Shown: positions 16,240 through 24,175, counted from the stretch's first letter. The stretch: 53,465 nucleotides of DNA from JACQAI01 sp035507915 (GCA_035507915.1 DATJNS010000147.1:1-53465); one strand, 5' to 3'. The notes: generated by a model from the letters alone, not told the origin. A program made the numbers and translations.

Positions 16240-17694
16240 ATGCTCGACCTGCCGTTCCGTTCCGCGACCGCGCTGGCGGCCGAGATCCGCGCCAAGCGGG
16301 TCGGCTGCCGCGAGCTGCTCGATCGCTATCTGGCGCGGGTCGAGCGCTTCAATCCGACGCTCAACGCGATCATCGCGTTCGACCTGGAGACCGCTCGCCA
16401 GCGCGCCGATGCGGCCGATGCGGCGCTCGCGCGCGGCGAGGTCTGGGGGCCGCTGCACGGCGTGCCGATGACCATCAAGGAGTCGTTCGACGCGGTCGGC
16501 ATGCCGACGACCTGGGGCCTCCCGGAGCTCAAGGACAATCGTCCGTCGCGCGACTCGCTCGCCGTTGCGCGCTTCCGGGCCGCCGGCGCCGTGCTGTTCG
16601 GCAAGACCAACGTGCCCGTGCTGCTCGCCGATTGGCAGAGCTACAACCCCGTCTACGGCACCACCAACAATCCGTGGGACACCAGCCGCACGCCCGGCGG
16701 CTCGTCGGGCGGCTCGGCCGCGGCGCTGGCCGCCGGCCTGACCGGCCTGGAGGCCGGCAGCGACATCGGCTCGTCGATCCGCAATCCGGCGCATTATTGC
16801 GGCGTCTACGGCCACAAGCCGACCTACGGCATCTGTCCGCCGCGCGGCCAGGCGCTGCCCGGCAATGTCGCGGCGTCCGACATCTCGGTGATCGGTCCGA
16901 TGGCGCGCAGCGCGGACGATCTCGCGCTCGCGCTCGACGTCATGGCCGGTCCGGACGACATCGACGGCGCCGGCTGGCGTCTCGAGCTGCCGGCGCCGCG
17001 CCGCGAGCGGCTCGCCGATTTCCGCGTCGCCGTGATGCTGAACGATCCGGAATCCGAGGTCGACCAGGCGGTGCAATCGCGCCTGCAAGCCTTGGCGGAC
17101 TTCCTGGCGCGCGCCGGCGCGCATGTGAGCGACCGCGCGCGCCCGGCGCTCGATAGCGCCGCCGTGCAGCGTCTTTACATCCAGCTGCTGCGCGCCGCGA
17201 CCTCGGGACGCCAGAGCGACGCCGTGTTCGAGCAGAACCGCGCGATCGCGCGCGGCCTGCAGCCCGACGACGAGAGCTACTACGCCCGCATGGCGCGCGC
17301 CAACGTGCTGTCGCATCGCGACTGGATCGCGGCCAACGAGCAACGCCATCGCATGCGCCTCGCCTGGGCCGAGTTCTTCCGCGACTACGATCTCTTGTTG
17401 TGCCCGGCGGCCGCTTCGACGGCGTTTCCGCACGACCACGTGGGCGAGCGCTACGAGCGCACCATCACGGTCAACAACAAGCGCGTGCCGACCACCGATC
17501 AGCTGTTCTGGGCCGGCTACACGTGCCTGTTCTACCTGCCCGCCACGGCCGCGCCGATCGGACTCGCCGCGGACGGCCTGCCGGTCGGCGTGCAGATCGT
17601 CGGCCCGCAATATGGCGACCGCAGCTGCATCGGGTTCGCGCGCCTGCTCGAGCGGGAGTTCGCCGCCTTCGCCCCGCCGCCGGGTTACGCCTGA
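16240..17694 (+). CDS. amidase (amidase-signature family)
   Basis: 484 residues. The Ser-cisSer-Lys triad is recognisable: Lys in VPMTIKESF, the Gly/Ser-rich signature GGSSGGSAAALAAG, and the nucleophile serine in GSDIGSSIRNPAHYC. Such cytosolic enzymes hydrolyse amides or aryl/acyl-amide bonds. It follows the peptide ABC operon by 36 bases with its own Shine-Dalgarno (GCGAGGAG) and a possible TAGACT -10 site at about 16201, so it may be both co-transcribed and separately started. The context suggests it acts on an imported amide or peptide-like compound; no GatB/GatC neighbours make a GatA role unlikely. Confidence 0.93.
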   Translation: MLDLPFRSATALAAEIRAKRVGCRELLDRYLARVERFNPTLNAIIAFDLETARQRADAADAALARGEVWGPLHGVPMTIKESFDAVGMPTTWGLPELKDNRPSRDSLAVARFRAAGAVLFGKTNVPVLLADWQSYNPVYGTTNNPWDTSRTPGGSSGGSAAALAAGLTGLEAGSDIGSSIRNPAHYCGVYGHKPTYGICPPRGQALPGNVAASDISVIGPMARSADDLALALDVMAGPDDIDGAGWRLELPAPRRERLADFRVAVMLNDPESEVDQAVQSRLQALADFLARAGAHVSDRARPALDSAAVQRLYIQLLRAATSGRQSDAVFEQNRAIARGLQPDDESYYARMARANVLSHRDWIAANEQRHRMRLAWAEFFRDYDLLLCPAAASTAFPHDHVGERYERTITVNNKRVPTTDQLFWAGYTCLFYLPATAAPIGLAADGLPVGVQIVGPQYGDRSCIGFARLLEREFAAFAPPPGYA

Positions 17695-17700
17695 GCCAGA

Positions 17701-17976
17701 TTATTCGAGGTCGGCGCGGCCCGGGATGAAGTCGAGCAGGATCATCTCACCGCCCGGCGGCGACTTGCGCTCGATCTTCCAGCCCGCCTGCTGGTAGCGC
17801 TGCATGATGCTGTGCAGGATGCGATCGGTCACCGTCTTGGACGGCAGGGTCACCTCGACGGTCAAGCCGGGGAAGTACTGCTTCTCCAAGTGCTCGTCGA
17901 TCTTGCCTTCGATGAACCGGAGCACTTCGTACTCCGCCTTGTCCAACCGGAAGGCCTGGAAGGGTGTGATCGGCAT
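17701..17976 (-). CDS. small hypothetical protein
   Basis: 91 residues from ATG 17976; a GTG at 18024 would add 16. The protein is soluble and mixed alpha/beta in look (FRLDKAEYEVLRFIEGKIDEHLEKQ, then TVEVTLPSKTVTDRILHSIMQRYQQAGWKIE). Its even codon use and lower G+C than the shadows make it a real gene. It is convergent with the amidase. No family was recognised and no function is proposed. Confidence 0.65.
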   Translation of the reverse strand: MPITPFQAFRLDKAEYEVLRFIEGKIDEHLEKQYFPGLTVEVTLPSKTVTDRILHSIMQRYQQAGWKIERKSPPGGEMILLDFIPGRADLE

Positions 17977-18059
17977 TTTGCGTCCCGCGAAGCTGTCCCT
18001 GTTCGACCTTACAACCGGCTGCACGGCGTGCCGGCGATTTTACCTGAGCCATCCAAGTC

Positions 18060-18339
18060 TTGCTGCCAGCTAGACCGGCCCAGGTAGAACGAATTCATTA
18101 TGTCTCAAGTGTTTGGCGGCTTTCAACCAGCAATCGGTCGAAGGCGGGCCAGGGTCGGATCGGGGCCGGCTTGCGACGACTCGCCGCGCTGGACCGTGGC
18201 ATCAAAGCCACAATCCCGCCACAGTGCGGGGCCATTGTGGGGCGTGTGGAGGCCCCTCCGCACCGCGACGATCCGCGGCAGGATTTTGCCGTTCCGGTCG
18301 TCGCAGAGACTGGCCCCGCCTTAACCGGCGGGGCTTTTT
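18060..18339 (+). ncRNA. candidate structured small RNA with intrinsic terminator
   Basis: The 344-base gap between 17976 and 18321 holds no convincing gene, but the plus strand can fold into four consecutive hairpins. These are 18208-18240 (CCACAAT/ATTGTGG around CCCGC/GCGGG), 18244-18263 (GTGTGGAG/CTCCGCAC), 18265-18304 (GCGACGA/TCGTCGC) and a terminator at 18313-18339. GTGGC/GCCAC at 18196-18211 is a mutually exclusive alternative to the first. No plus-strand gene lies downstream until 22149, so a free RNA is the natural reading. The 5' end is unknown; TTGCTG at 18060-18065 with TAGAAC at 18085-18090 is a weak promoter guess. It does not match 4.5S, RNase P or tmRNA by eye. Confidence 0.35.
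18313..18339 (+). terminator. intrinsic terminator
   Basis: GCCCCGCC (18313-18320), loop TTAACC, GGCGGGGC (18327-18334), then TTTTT (18335-18339). It is oriented for plus-strand transcription although no plus gene lies upstream; on the minus strand no U-run follows the stem. It overlaps the last codons and stop of the SNase-like gene on the other strand. Confidence 0.8.
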
Positions 18340-18812
18340 CTTGCCCGGGCGGTCTGGCGCGCGTCGCAGGTGGCCGGCAAGGCGAAGGTGGCGGTGATGT
18401 CGCTGCCCTTCGCGTGCGCCCGCTGCTCCTGGATGTGATAGCGCGCATTCGACTGGGCCGTGCAATCGCGTGCAAAGCCGCCGTCGACCATCAAGGCGCC
18501 GATATCGAGGCCGCCCGCCTCGCACTTACCCCAATAGAGCGCATGGGGATCGCGTCCGTCGTTCAAGTGACAGCTGACGATGCGACCGTCGATCAGCCGG
18601 AACAACCCAATGGTGGCGCGCAGGCCGTCCGGTCGGTTGGGCTCGGGCACGGCGATACCCCACAGGCGAATGGCATGGCCGTCGAGCCGCAGCGTATCGC
18701 CGTTGACCACCTGCGCCCGCGCCGTCACGGTCTCCTGCGCGGCCGCCGCGCCCGCCATGCCGGCCATCCCGACCGCGAGAAGCACGCTCGCCGCCACCGT
18801 CACGCGTCTCAT
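18321..18812 (-). CDS. exported SNase-like (thermonuclease-family) protein
   Basis: 163 residues with a signal peptide (VLLAVGMAGMAGAAAAQ). The staphylococcal-nuclease pattern appears as VVNGDTLRL (D39), then RLWGIAVPE (R49, E57), matching the calcium Asp and catalytic Arg/Glu. The third catalytic Arg of the family is not evident in the later GKCEAGGLDIGALMVDGGFA block, where a Lys occurs instead, so nuclease activity is doubtful. ATG 18812 follows AGGAGG. Its last codons run through a plus-strand terminator stem, so the 3' end is antisense to the candidate RNA at 18060-18339. Confidence 0.85.
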   Translation of the reverse strand: MRRVTVAASVLLAVGMAGMAGAAAAQETVTARAQVVNGDTLRLDGHAIRLWGIAVPEPNRPDGLRATIGLFRLIDGRIVSCHLNDGRDPHALYWGKCEAGGLDIGALMVDGGFARDCTAQSNARYHIQEQRAHAKGSDITATFALPATCDARQTARARKSPAG

Positions 18813-18940
18813 GTCACCCCGCCTCCTGCGCACAGCCGCGCCTGCCCGGCTTGGCGCGCCAACCATGCCATCCTAGGCCAAGGTTGCACCACCCGCATTG
18901 AGGTTTGATGAACATGGCGCGGCCGTCCCCCGCGCCGATC

Positions 18941-19603
18941 TCAGCGGCGCAGGATGAAGTCCGCGACGGCCTGCCGACGCTCCCAGCCGGCGCGTTCGAG
19001 CGCCGGCACGTCGTCGGCGCTCGCCGGGTAGCCAAGACACAGATAACCGGTCAGCCGCCACCCGGCGGGCACGCCGAGGATCTCGTTGATCCGCGCCGGC
19101 TCGAGGATCGAGACCCAACCGAGCCCGATGCCGTCCGCGCGCGCCGCCAGCCAGAGCGTATGGATCGCCGCGACCACGGAGTACTCGATCATCTCCGGCA
19201 TGGTGCGGCGGCCCAGCCCGCCGCCCTGCGCGGTGTCCCGATCGGTGAACACGGCGAGTTGCACCGGCGCATCGTCGAGGCCGGCCAGCTTGAGCGTGGC
19301 GTAACGGCGCGCCGCGTCGTCGACGTAGCCGGCGAGCGCGTCGGCGTTGCAGGCGGCGAACTCCGCGCGCACCGCGCGACGCCGCTCGGGATCGTCGACG
19401 ATCACGAACCGCCATGGCTGGCTCAATCCGACCGACGGCGCGAGGCAGGCGGTTTCAATCAGCCGGTCGAGGATCCCCGGCGCCAGTGGATCGGTTCGGA
19501 AGCGGCGCACGTCGCGGCGCCACGTCAGAAGATCGCGCAGGCGTGCGCGGAAAGTCGGATCGAACGCCGGTGCCGCGCGCGGCTCCGACGCGGCGGCGCT
19601 CAC
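18941..19603 (-). CDS. bluB: 5,6-dimethylbenzimidazole synthase BluB
   Basis: 220 residues, normal for BluB. The family's opening WRRDVRRF and the block LAPSVGLSQPWRFVIVDD are clear, and set it apart from ordinary nitroreductases. BluB cleaves reduced FMN with oxygen to give 5,6-dimethylbenzimidazole, the lower ligand of vitamin B12. The start is GTG 19603, which overlaps the aldo/keto reductase stop (GTGA), a coupled start; there is no ATG at the domain's beginning. No other cobalamin genes lie in the window and no B12 riboswitch was seen. Confidence 0.88.
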   Translation of the reverse strand: MSAAASEPRAAPAFDPTFRARLRDLLTWRRDVRRFRTDPLAPGILDRLIETACLAPSVGLSQPWRFVIVDDPERRRAVRAEFAACNADALAGYVDDAARRYATLKLAGLDDAPVQLAVFTDRDTAQGGGLGRRTMPEMIEYSVVAAIHTLWLAARADGIGLGWVSILEPARINEILGVPAGWRLTGYLCLGYPASADDVPALERAGWERRQAVADFILRR

Positions 19604-20583
19604 AAGCCGAGACGCTTCATCTGCTCGGCCGGATAGCGCTCGCCGGCCGCGACGCCCAACGGGAACGCGCGCTCGAGAGACGCCAGATCGGCCGCGTCGA
19701 GCTTGATCCGATCGGCGACCACGTTCTGCTCCAGATAGCTGATCCGCTTGGTCCCGGGGATCGGCACGATGTCGTTGCCGCGCGCCATGGTCCAGGCGAT
19801 CGCAACCGCCGCGGGGGTGCAGCCCTTGGCCTTGGCGATGGTCTCGACGACGTCGAGCAGTTTGACGTTGTGAGTCAGATTGTCGCCCTGATAGCGCGGC
19901 ATGGCGCGGCGCCGATCGTCCTTCTCCAGATTGTCCAGCGTCTTGATGGTGGCGCTCAGGAAGCCGCGGCCGAGCGGGCTGTAGGCGACGAAGCCGATGC
20001 CGAGCTCCCGGCAGGTCGGCAGGATCTCGCGCTCGACGTCGCGCGACCACAACGAATACTCGGTCTGCAGCGCGGCGATCGGATGCACTTTGTGCGCGCG
20101 CCGGACCGTGCTGGGCGCGGCCTCCGACAGGCCGAGATAGCGGATCTTGCCCTGCTCCTTCAGGCGCACCATCGCGCCGACCGTCTCCTCGATCGCGACC
20201 GTCGCATCGACGCGGTGCTGATAATAGAGATCGATCACGTCGATCTTGAGCCGCTTCAAGCTCGCCTCGCACGCCTCGATGACGTAGTCGGGCTTGCCGC
20301 TGACGTCCATCGAGCCGTCCTTGTGGCGGATCTGGCCGAACTTGGTGGCGACGACGAGGCCCTGGCGCTTGCCCGCGATCGCCTTCGCCAAGCGCTCCTC
20401 GTTGGCGCCGAACGCGTAGGCATCCGAGCTGTCGAGAAAGTTCACGCCGAGCTCGATCGCCCGGTGCACGGCGGCGATCGCGTCACCTTCGGCGACGCTG
20501 CCGTAGATCGGCGTCAGTCCCATGCAGCCGAGACCGATCGCCGAAACCTGCAAGCCCTGCTTGCCGAGAGTGCGGTGTTGCAT
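19600..20583 (-). CDS. aldo/keto reductase
   Basis: 327 residues, TIM-barrel AKR of the MGL_tail/YakC-like type. The catalytic tetrad is visible: D51 and Y56 in FLDSSDAYAFG, K81 in VATKFG, H123 in YYQHRVD. It is a cytosolic NADPH-dependent carbonyl reductase of unknown substrate. ATG 20583 is preceded by AGGAGGATC. Its stop overlaps the GTG start of bluB, so the two are translated together; whether they are functionally linked is unknown. Confidence 0.93.
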   Translation of the reverse strand: MQHRTLGKQGLQVSAIGLGCMGLTPIYGSVAEGDAIAAVHRAIELGVNFLDSSDAYAFGANEERLAKAIAGKRQGLVVATKFGQIRHKDGSMDVSGKPDYVIEACEASLKRLKIDVIDLYYQHRVDATVAIEETVGAMVRLKEQGKIRYLGLSEAAPSTVRRAHKVHPIAALQTEYSLWSRDVEREILPTCRELGIGFVAYSPLGRGFLSATIKTLDNLEKDDRRRAMPRYQGDNLTHNVKLLDVVETIAKAKGCTPAAVAIAWTMARGNDIVPIPGTKRISYLEQNVVADRIKLDAADLASLERAFPLGVAAGERYPAEQMKRLGL

Positions 20584-20647
20584 GGTGATCCTCCTGAGAG
20601 CACCGCGCCGCGGTGCTCGAGAACGATGATGACGAAACCTGTCGCGC

Positions 20648-21142
20648 TCAGCCGGCGACGCGCAGACGAGCCAGCGTCTCGGGCGTGAGCTGACCGCTGC
20701 CCGGCAGGCCCTGCGAACGCTGGAAAGCGCTCGCCGCGCGCGCGGTGCGCGGCCCCATCACCCCGTCGATCGGGCCGGGATCGTAGCCGAGGCCCTTGAG
20801 CGCGCTCTGGGCGGCGCGGATCTGGCCGCTCGACGGCCGGGCCGCCACGCCCCCCTGGGGCGCGACCGGCATGGGTCCGGACAGCACGGGATAGACGCTA
20901 CCCGGCGAGCAGGTGCCGAGCAGCAGACTGCAGTCCCAGTGGTAGCCCGGTGGGTCGCGCAGCATCGTGCCCCCGGCGTTGTAGCTGCAGCGGCAGCGGC
21001 CTTCGGCCTGGCACACGGTCTGGCCGAGATTGGCCGGACTGCAGGTCAACGGCGCCGCAGGCACCTGAGCCGCCGCGGGCGCAGCACCGAGCGCCGTCAG
21101 CGCCAGCAATCCTGCGGCCAGCGTCCAAGTCTCGCGCCTCAT
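20648..21142 (-). CDS. exported peptidoglycan-binding domain protein
   Basis: 164 residues. A signal peptide (LLALTALGAAPAAAQ) is followed by a Cys-rich region with six Cys between about 34 and 78 (TCSPANL..., GRCRCSYN, WDCSLLLGTC), probably disulphide-bonded. The C-terminal PG_binding_1 repeat reads IRAAQSALKGLGYDPGPIDGVMGPRT and AASAFQRSQGLPGSGQLTPETLARL. It should bind the cell wall in the periplasm. It is the only gene on its strand between the AKR and CHRD genes. Confidence 0.85.
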   Translation of the reverse strand: MRRETWTLAAGLLALTALGAAPAAAQVPAAPLTCSPANLGQTVCQAEGRCRCSYNAGGTMLRDPPGYHWDCSLLLGTCSPGSVYPVLSGPMPVAPQGGVAARPSSGQIRAAQSALKGLGYDPGPIDGVMGPRTARAASAFQRSQGLPGSGQLTPETLARLRVAG

Positions 21143-21250
21143 CGCGTGCTCCGACGATCGGGATCCCGACCGAATTGTAGACGATGGCGCGACATCTGTC
21201 TCAACCGCACACGGGCGCGGCGGCGGCGCCGGGCACCGACGGCTGGCACA

Positions 21251-21285
21251 AGAAAGGGCGTGCCGGGGGTGACCCCGGCACGCCC
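21251..21285 (-). terminator. intrinsic terminator of the CHRD gene
   Basis: A perfect 13-pair stem (GGGCGTGCCGGGG at 21256-21268 with its complement at 21273-21285, loop of four). On the minus strand it is followed by TTTCT. It lies 28 bases after the stop of the CHRD lipoprotein gene and is oriented to end that transcript. Confidence 0.8.
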
Positions 21286-21312
21286 GGATTGTGGTGCTCT
21301 GCGGGTCGCGGC

Positions 21313-21783
21313 CTACCAGGCGTCCGGCATGACCTGGCCACGGATCTCGCCGCCCGGATTGGCCTGGGTATGGACGTTGATGTACCACTTGCCGGCCGCC
21401 AGATCGTCGGCCTGCGCCTCGGTCAAGGTTGCCGAGCCGACGATCGGGCTGCTGCCCGCCGCGCCGAGATTGATCGCGACGCCGGCATTGGCGGTCGGGG
21501 CGGCCGGACCATGGAAGTGCGCGGCGGTCGCCGGGCCGGTCAGGCCGCTGTAATAAACCTTCCACGACAAGGCGCGCGTGGCTTCGTTGTAGCTCATGAA
21601 TGCATAGCCTTCGGCGCTGCTCGCCTTCGGCGGCACTTCTTTGGCCGCGGTCAAAGCCGCCTCCATCTCGACCACGCGGGCCGGCTTCGCGGTCTGGATC
21701 ATCGGCATCGACTCGCAGGCCGACAGGGTAATCGCCGCGACGAACACGCCGGCGGCAGCCAGGGAAAATCGCATCAACGACAT
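21313..21783 (-). CDS. CHRD-domain lipoprotein
   Basis: 156 residues. The signal peptide ends in the lipobox LSAC. The CHRD domain (about 40-150) shows LTAAKEVPPKAS, LSWKVYYSGLTGPATAAHFHGPA and GKWYINVHTQANPGGEIRGQ, with the conserved His and Asp-like positions of the family. CHRD domains occur in chordin and many bacterial secreted proteins; the bacterial role is unknown. A strong AGAGGAG precedes ATG 21783. It is a single-gene unit closed by the terminator at 21251-21285. Confidence 0.9.
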   Translation of the reverse strand: MSLMRFSLAAAGVFVAAITLSACESMPMIQTAKPARVVEMEAALTAAKEVPPKASSAEGYAFMSYNEATRALSWKVYYSGLTGPATAAHFHGPAAPTANAGVAINLGAAGSSPIVGSATLTEAQADDLAAGKWYINVHTQANPGGEIRGQVMPDAW

Positions 21784-22148
21784 GAGAGCGGCTCCTCTTC
21801 TTGTTAACTCGCCAATAGCGCGCGAGCCTCGACCGCGATCTTGGGCCGAACTCACGCCTCGATCAACCGCGGGCGGGCGCCGCCAGCCACGGCAACGGCT
21901 GGGATTCGCCGGACATTTGATGGAAGTCGGCGCTGGATTTGGTTCACCGAAGCCGCAAATCTGGAACAGCCGCCCCGCCTGGGCGTTAGTCGAAACGCCT
22001 GCCACTGCACGCGGTTGCACCGACGTACGGACGACGACATCCGCACGCGTGCCGGCAAGCCGATCGCGCGGACCCGCGATCGGCGGCCAGCGGTGCCACC
22101 GCCGGAGGCAGCTCGCACGCATTGCCACGCGCATTCGAGGAGTCGTCG
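21784..22148. other. intergenic region without a recognisable gene
   Basis: This 365-base gap separates the divergent CHRD and 22149 genes. It must carry both promoters, but no clear -35/-10 pair, hairpin or repeat was found. The open frames crossing it have no ribosome site and unconvincing composition. Confidence 0.4.
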
Positions 22149-22481
22149 ATGGTCGTTCGCATCGCTGCCTGGGAAGCTCAGGACGGAACCGTGCACAAGA
22201 CCCGCGAAGAGGCCGGGCGGCACGATTTCGAGCAGTTCGCGGTCCCGCGGCTGCGCAAGTACCTGGACGCGCACTTCATCCCGTCGGACCGCCGCTGGGG
22301 CGCCGAGGAGATCTATGAAGTCCTGGTCGCGCATGCCCAGGAGCTGTCGGGCTGCTTCCCGCCACGCACCACGGTGCTGACGGAAGCGCTCTCCGTGCCG
22401 TCGGTGCAGCGCCGGGCGCGCGATTCCAACGGACACGCCGATACCGCCGAACTCCGTCCCGACCTGGAGCTGCCACACTAG
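22149..22481 (+). CDS. small hypothetical protein
   Basis: 110 residues, soluble and charged, from ATG 22149 with GAGGAG nine bases upstream. The first residues (VVRIAAWEAQDGTVHKTREEA) look like a single-strand DNA-binding or phage-type small protein opening, but the match is not strong enough to name. The codon use is that of real genes. It is convergent with the response-regulator gene. No function is proposed. Confidence 0.6.
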   Translation: MVVRIAAWEAQDGTVHKTREEAGRHDFEQFAVPRLRKYLDAHFIPSDRRWGAEEIYEVLVAHAQELSGCFPPRTTVLTEALSVPSVQRRARDSNGHADTAELRPDLELPH

Positions 22482-22523
22482 AAGCCTTGCCGGTCGGTTC
22501 GGGCGCGCCCGAACCGCCGGCGG

Positions 22524-22910
22524 TCAGGCGGCCGCCGGCCGCGCGGGCTCGATCTCGCCCTCGATCGAGCGCAGCAGGCCGCTGATGCCGAACGGCTTCG
22601 CCAGGAAGCTGCCGCTCGCCGGCATCCGATGACGCGGCAGCTCACCGATGCCCGAGCTGTAGACGATGCGCAATCCGGGACGCCGGCGCGATGCCCATCC
22701 CGCGAGGGCGAGCCCGTCCTGCCCCTGCGGCAGCACGATATCGGTCATCAGCACGTCGTAGCGTCGCCGCTCCAGGAGCGCGCGCGCTTCGGCGGCATTT
22801 GCCGCGGGCTCGACGGCATAGCCTTCGTCCCGCAGGACCTCGATCACGAACAGGCGCACCAGCGGATCGTCCTCGACGACCAGTACCGACACGCTTGGAT
22901 GGCTCGGCAT
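22524..22910 (-). CDS. stand-alone response-regulator receiver protein
   Basis: 128 residues, a single REC domain with no output. Acidic pocket D14/D15 in VVEDDPL, phospho-acceptor D57 in LMTDIVLP, Ser85/Ser86 in YSSG and K105 in LAKPF, so it should be phosphorylatable. Its LxxDIxLPxxxDG form is typical of receivers paired with hybrid histidine kinases in alphaproteobacteria. ATG 22910 follows AAATGTCCT weakly; the frame extends 24 codons upstream. No kinase is nearby. Confidence 0.9.
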   Translation of the reverse strand: MPSHPSVSVLVVEDDPLVRLFVIEVLRDEGYAVEPAANAAEARALLERRRYDVLMTDIVLPQGQDGLALAGWASRRRPGLRIVYSSGIGELPRHRMPASGSFLAKPFGISGLLRSIEGEIEPARPAAA

Positions 22911-23089
22911 AGGACATTTCTCTCGAACTGCGTCGACTCGCATGGAATGTGGCCACGCGCCGCCTCCGGCAACGAGCGCCAAATCTGTGACGAAATTAGG
23001 GCTCGGACCGGCGACGCGACCTCAACGATTGCGCAGAGGCTTGAAAGAATTTAGAAAAGAGCGACGTTCCGCTGCCCCCTGAGGGACCC

Positions 23090-23473
23090 ATGCGTCGTTT
23101 TTGCGCCCCCGGCATCGTCGCCCTCGGCCTGGCTCTGTCGGGCTGTGCCGCCGTGCTGACCGGCACCGCCGACAGCGTCACGGTCAATTCCGAGCCGACC
23201 GGCGCCGAATGCCACGTCGACCGCATGTCCCAGCCGATCGCGGTCATCAAATCGACGCCGGAGACGGTGCGGATCGTGCGGAGCTCCTACCCGGTCGAGA
23301 TCACGTGCAGCAAGGAAGGCCTGGCGGGCGCTCTGACCGTCACCCCGGGCGTCAACCCCTACACCTACCTCGACCTGCTCGGCGGCGGCGTGCCCTATCT
23401 GGCCGATTCGCTGACCGACGCCGACCGCGACCTGCCGGAGAGCGTGCTGGTTCAGTTCCCGGTCCAGCGCTGA
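23090..23473 (+). CDS. predicted lipoprotein, PEGA-like
   Basis: 127 residues. The signal peptide ends in ALSGC. The mature part SVTVNSEPTGAECHVD followed by alternating strands resembles PEGA-type beta domains seen in surface lipoproteins, and two Cys could form a disulphide. A hydrophobic patch (YTYLDLLGGGVPYLAD) sits near the C-terminus. It probably lies in the outer or inner membrane. It stands alone, 52 bases before the formyltransferase gene, with a strong GC-only inverted repeat (about 23473-23505) between them. Confidence 0.75.
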   Translation: MRRFCAPGIVALGLALSGCAAVLTGTADSVTVNSEPTGAECHVDRMSQPIAVIKSTPETVRIVRSSYPVEITCSKEGLAGALTVTPGVNPYTYLDLLGGGVPYLADSLTDADRDLPESVLVQFPVQR

Positions 23474-23512
23474 GCGCCGCCGCGCCACTTTCGCGCGGCG
23501 CGGCGCTTCCGC

Positions 23513-23518
23513 TATAAC
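23513..23518 (+). promoter_or_regulatory. -10 element ahead of the formyltransferase gene
   Basis: TATAAC, a near-consensus -10, lies six bases before ATG 23525, so the transcript probably begins at the start codon. No Shine-Dalgarno sequence is present. The -35 position holds only a weak TTTCGC at about 23489. Confidence 0.45.
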
Positions 23519-23524
23519 GACCTC

Positions 23525-24118
23525 ATGCGAATCTTCCTGATCGGCCAGAAATGGCTCGGCGCCGAAGCGCTCGAATTGGTGCGGCGGCGCGGTCACGACA
23601 TCGTCGGTTGCTGCGCTCCCGAAGGGGATCGCCTGTTCAAGGCGGCCGGCGCGCGCGCCGTGCTGCCGGCGCAGCTGACGCCCGACAGCCTGCCCGCCGA
23701 TCTCGATCTGATCGTCTGCGCGCACGCGCACATTTTCGTCAAAGCCGAGCTGCGCGACCGCGCGCGGCTTGGCGCGCTGGGCTATCACCCGTCGCTGCTG
23801 CCGCGCCATCGCGGCCGCGACGCCGTGGTCTGGACGATCAAGATGGGCGACGCGGTCGCCGGCGGCTCGATCTACTGGCTCGACGACGGCGCCGACACGG
23901 GGCCGATCGCGGCGCAGGAGCATTGTTTCGTGTACCCGGGCGAGACCGCCGAGGAGCTGTGGCGGCGCGCGCTCGGCCCGCTCGGACTGACCTTGTTCGA
24001 TCGCGTGCTGGCCGACCTCGAGCGCGACGTCGTGGTGCGCCAGCCGCAGGACGAGCGCGCCGCGACTTGGGAGCCGTCCTACCGGGCGCCCGCGTTCAAG
24101 ACCATCGCCGCGCGCTGA
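23525..24118 (+). CDS. formyltransferase-family protein with altered active site
   Basis: 197 residues, only the N-terminal formyltransferase fold; the C-terminal domain of Fmt is missing, so it is not methionyl-tRNA formyltransferase. The active-site loop reads LGYHPSLLPRHRG: H88 and the SLLP..RG block are kept, and D124 in DDGADTGPI is kept, but the catalytic Asn two residues before the His is a Gly (G86). Known family members (PurN, Fmt, ArnA) use Asn-His-Asp with 10-formyl-tetrahydrofolate. It may be a formyltransferase with a changed mechanism, a deformylase-like hydrolase, or a sugar N-formyltransferase relative. Confidence 0.85.
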   Translation: MRIFLIGQKWLGAEALELVRRRGHDIVGCCAPEGDRLFKAAGARAVLPAQLTPDSLPADLDLIVCAHAHIFVKAELRDRARLGALGYHPSLLPRHRGRDAVVWTIKMGDAVAGGSIYWLDDGADTGPIAAQEHCFVYPGETAEELWRRALGPLGLTLFDRVLADLERDVVVRQPQDERAATWEPSYRAPAFKTIAAR

Positions 24119-24175
24119 GCGCGCCGGCCGCGCGCACGCCGCCGCTCAGCGCCGGGCGCGACGCTCGCGCGGCGC

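Noticed and set aside
18100..18324. 74-codon plus-strand ORF starting ATGTCTCAAG
   Set aside because: There is no Shine-Dalgarno, composition is unlike neighbouring genes, and the segment folds into hairpins ending in a terminator, so an RNA is the better reading.
21784..22148. Possible missed gene in the gap before 22149
   Set aside because: Open frames there lack ribosome sites and have unconvincing composition; left as intergenic.
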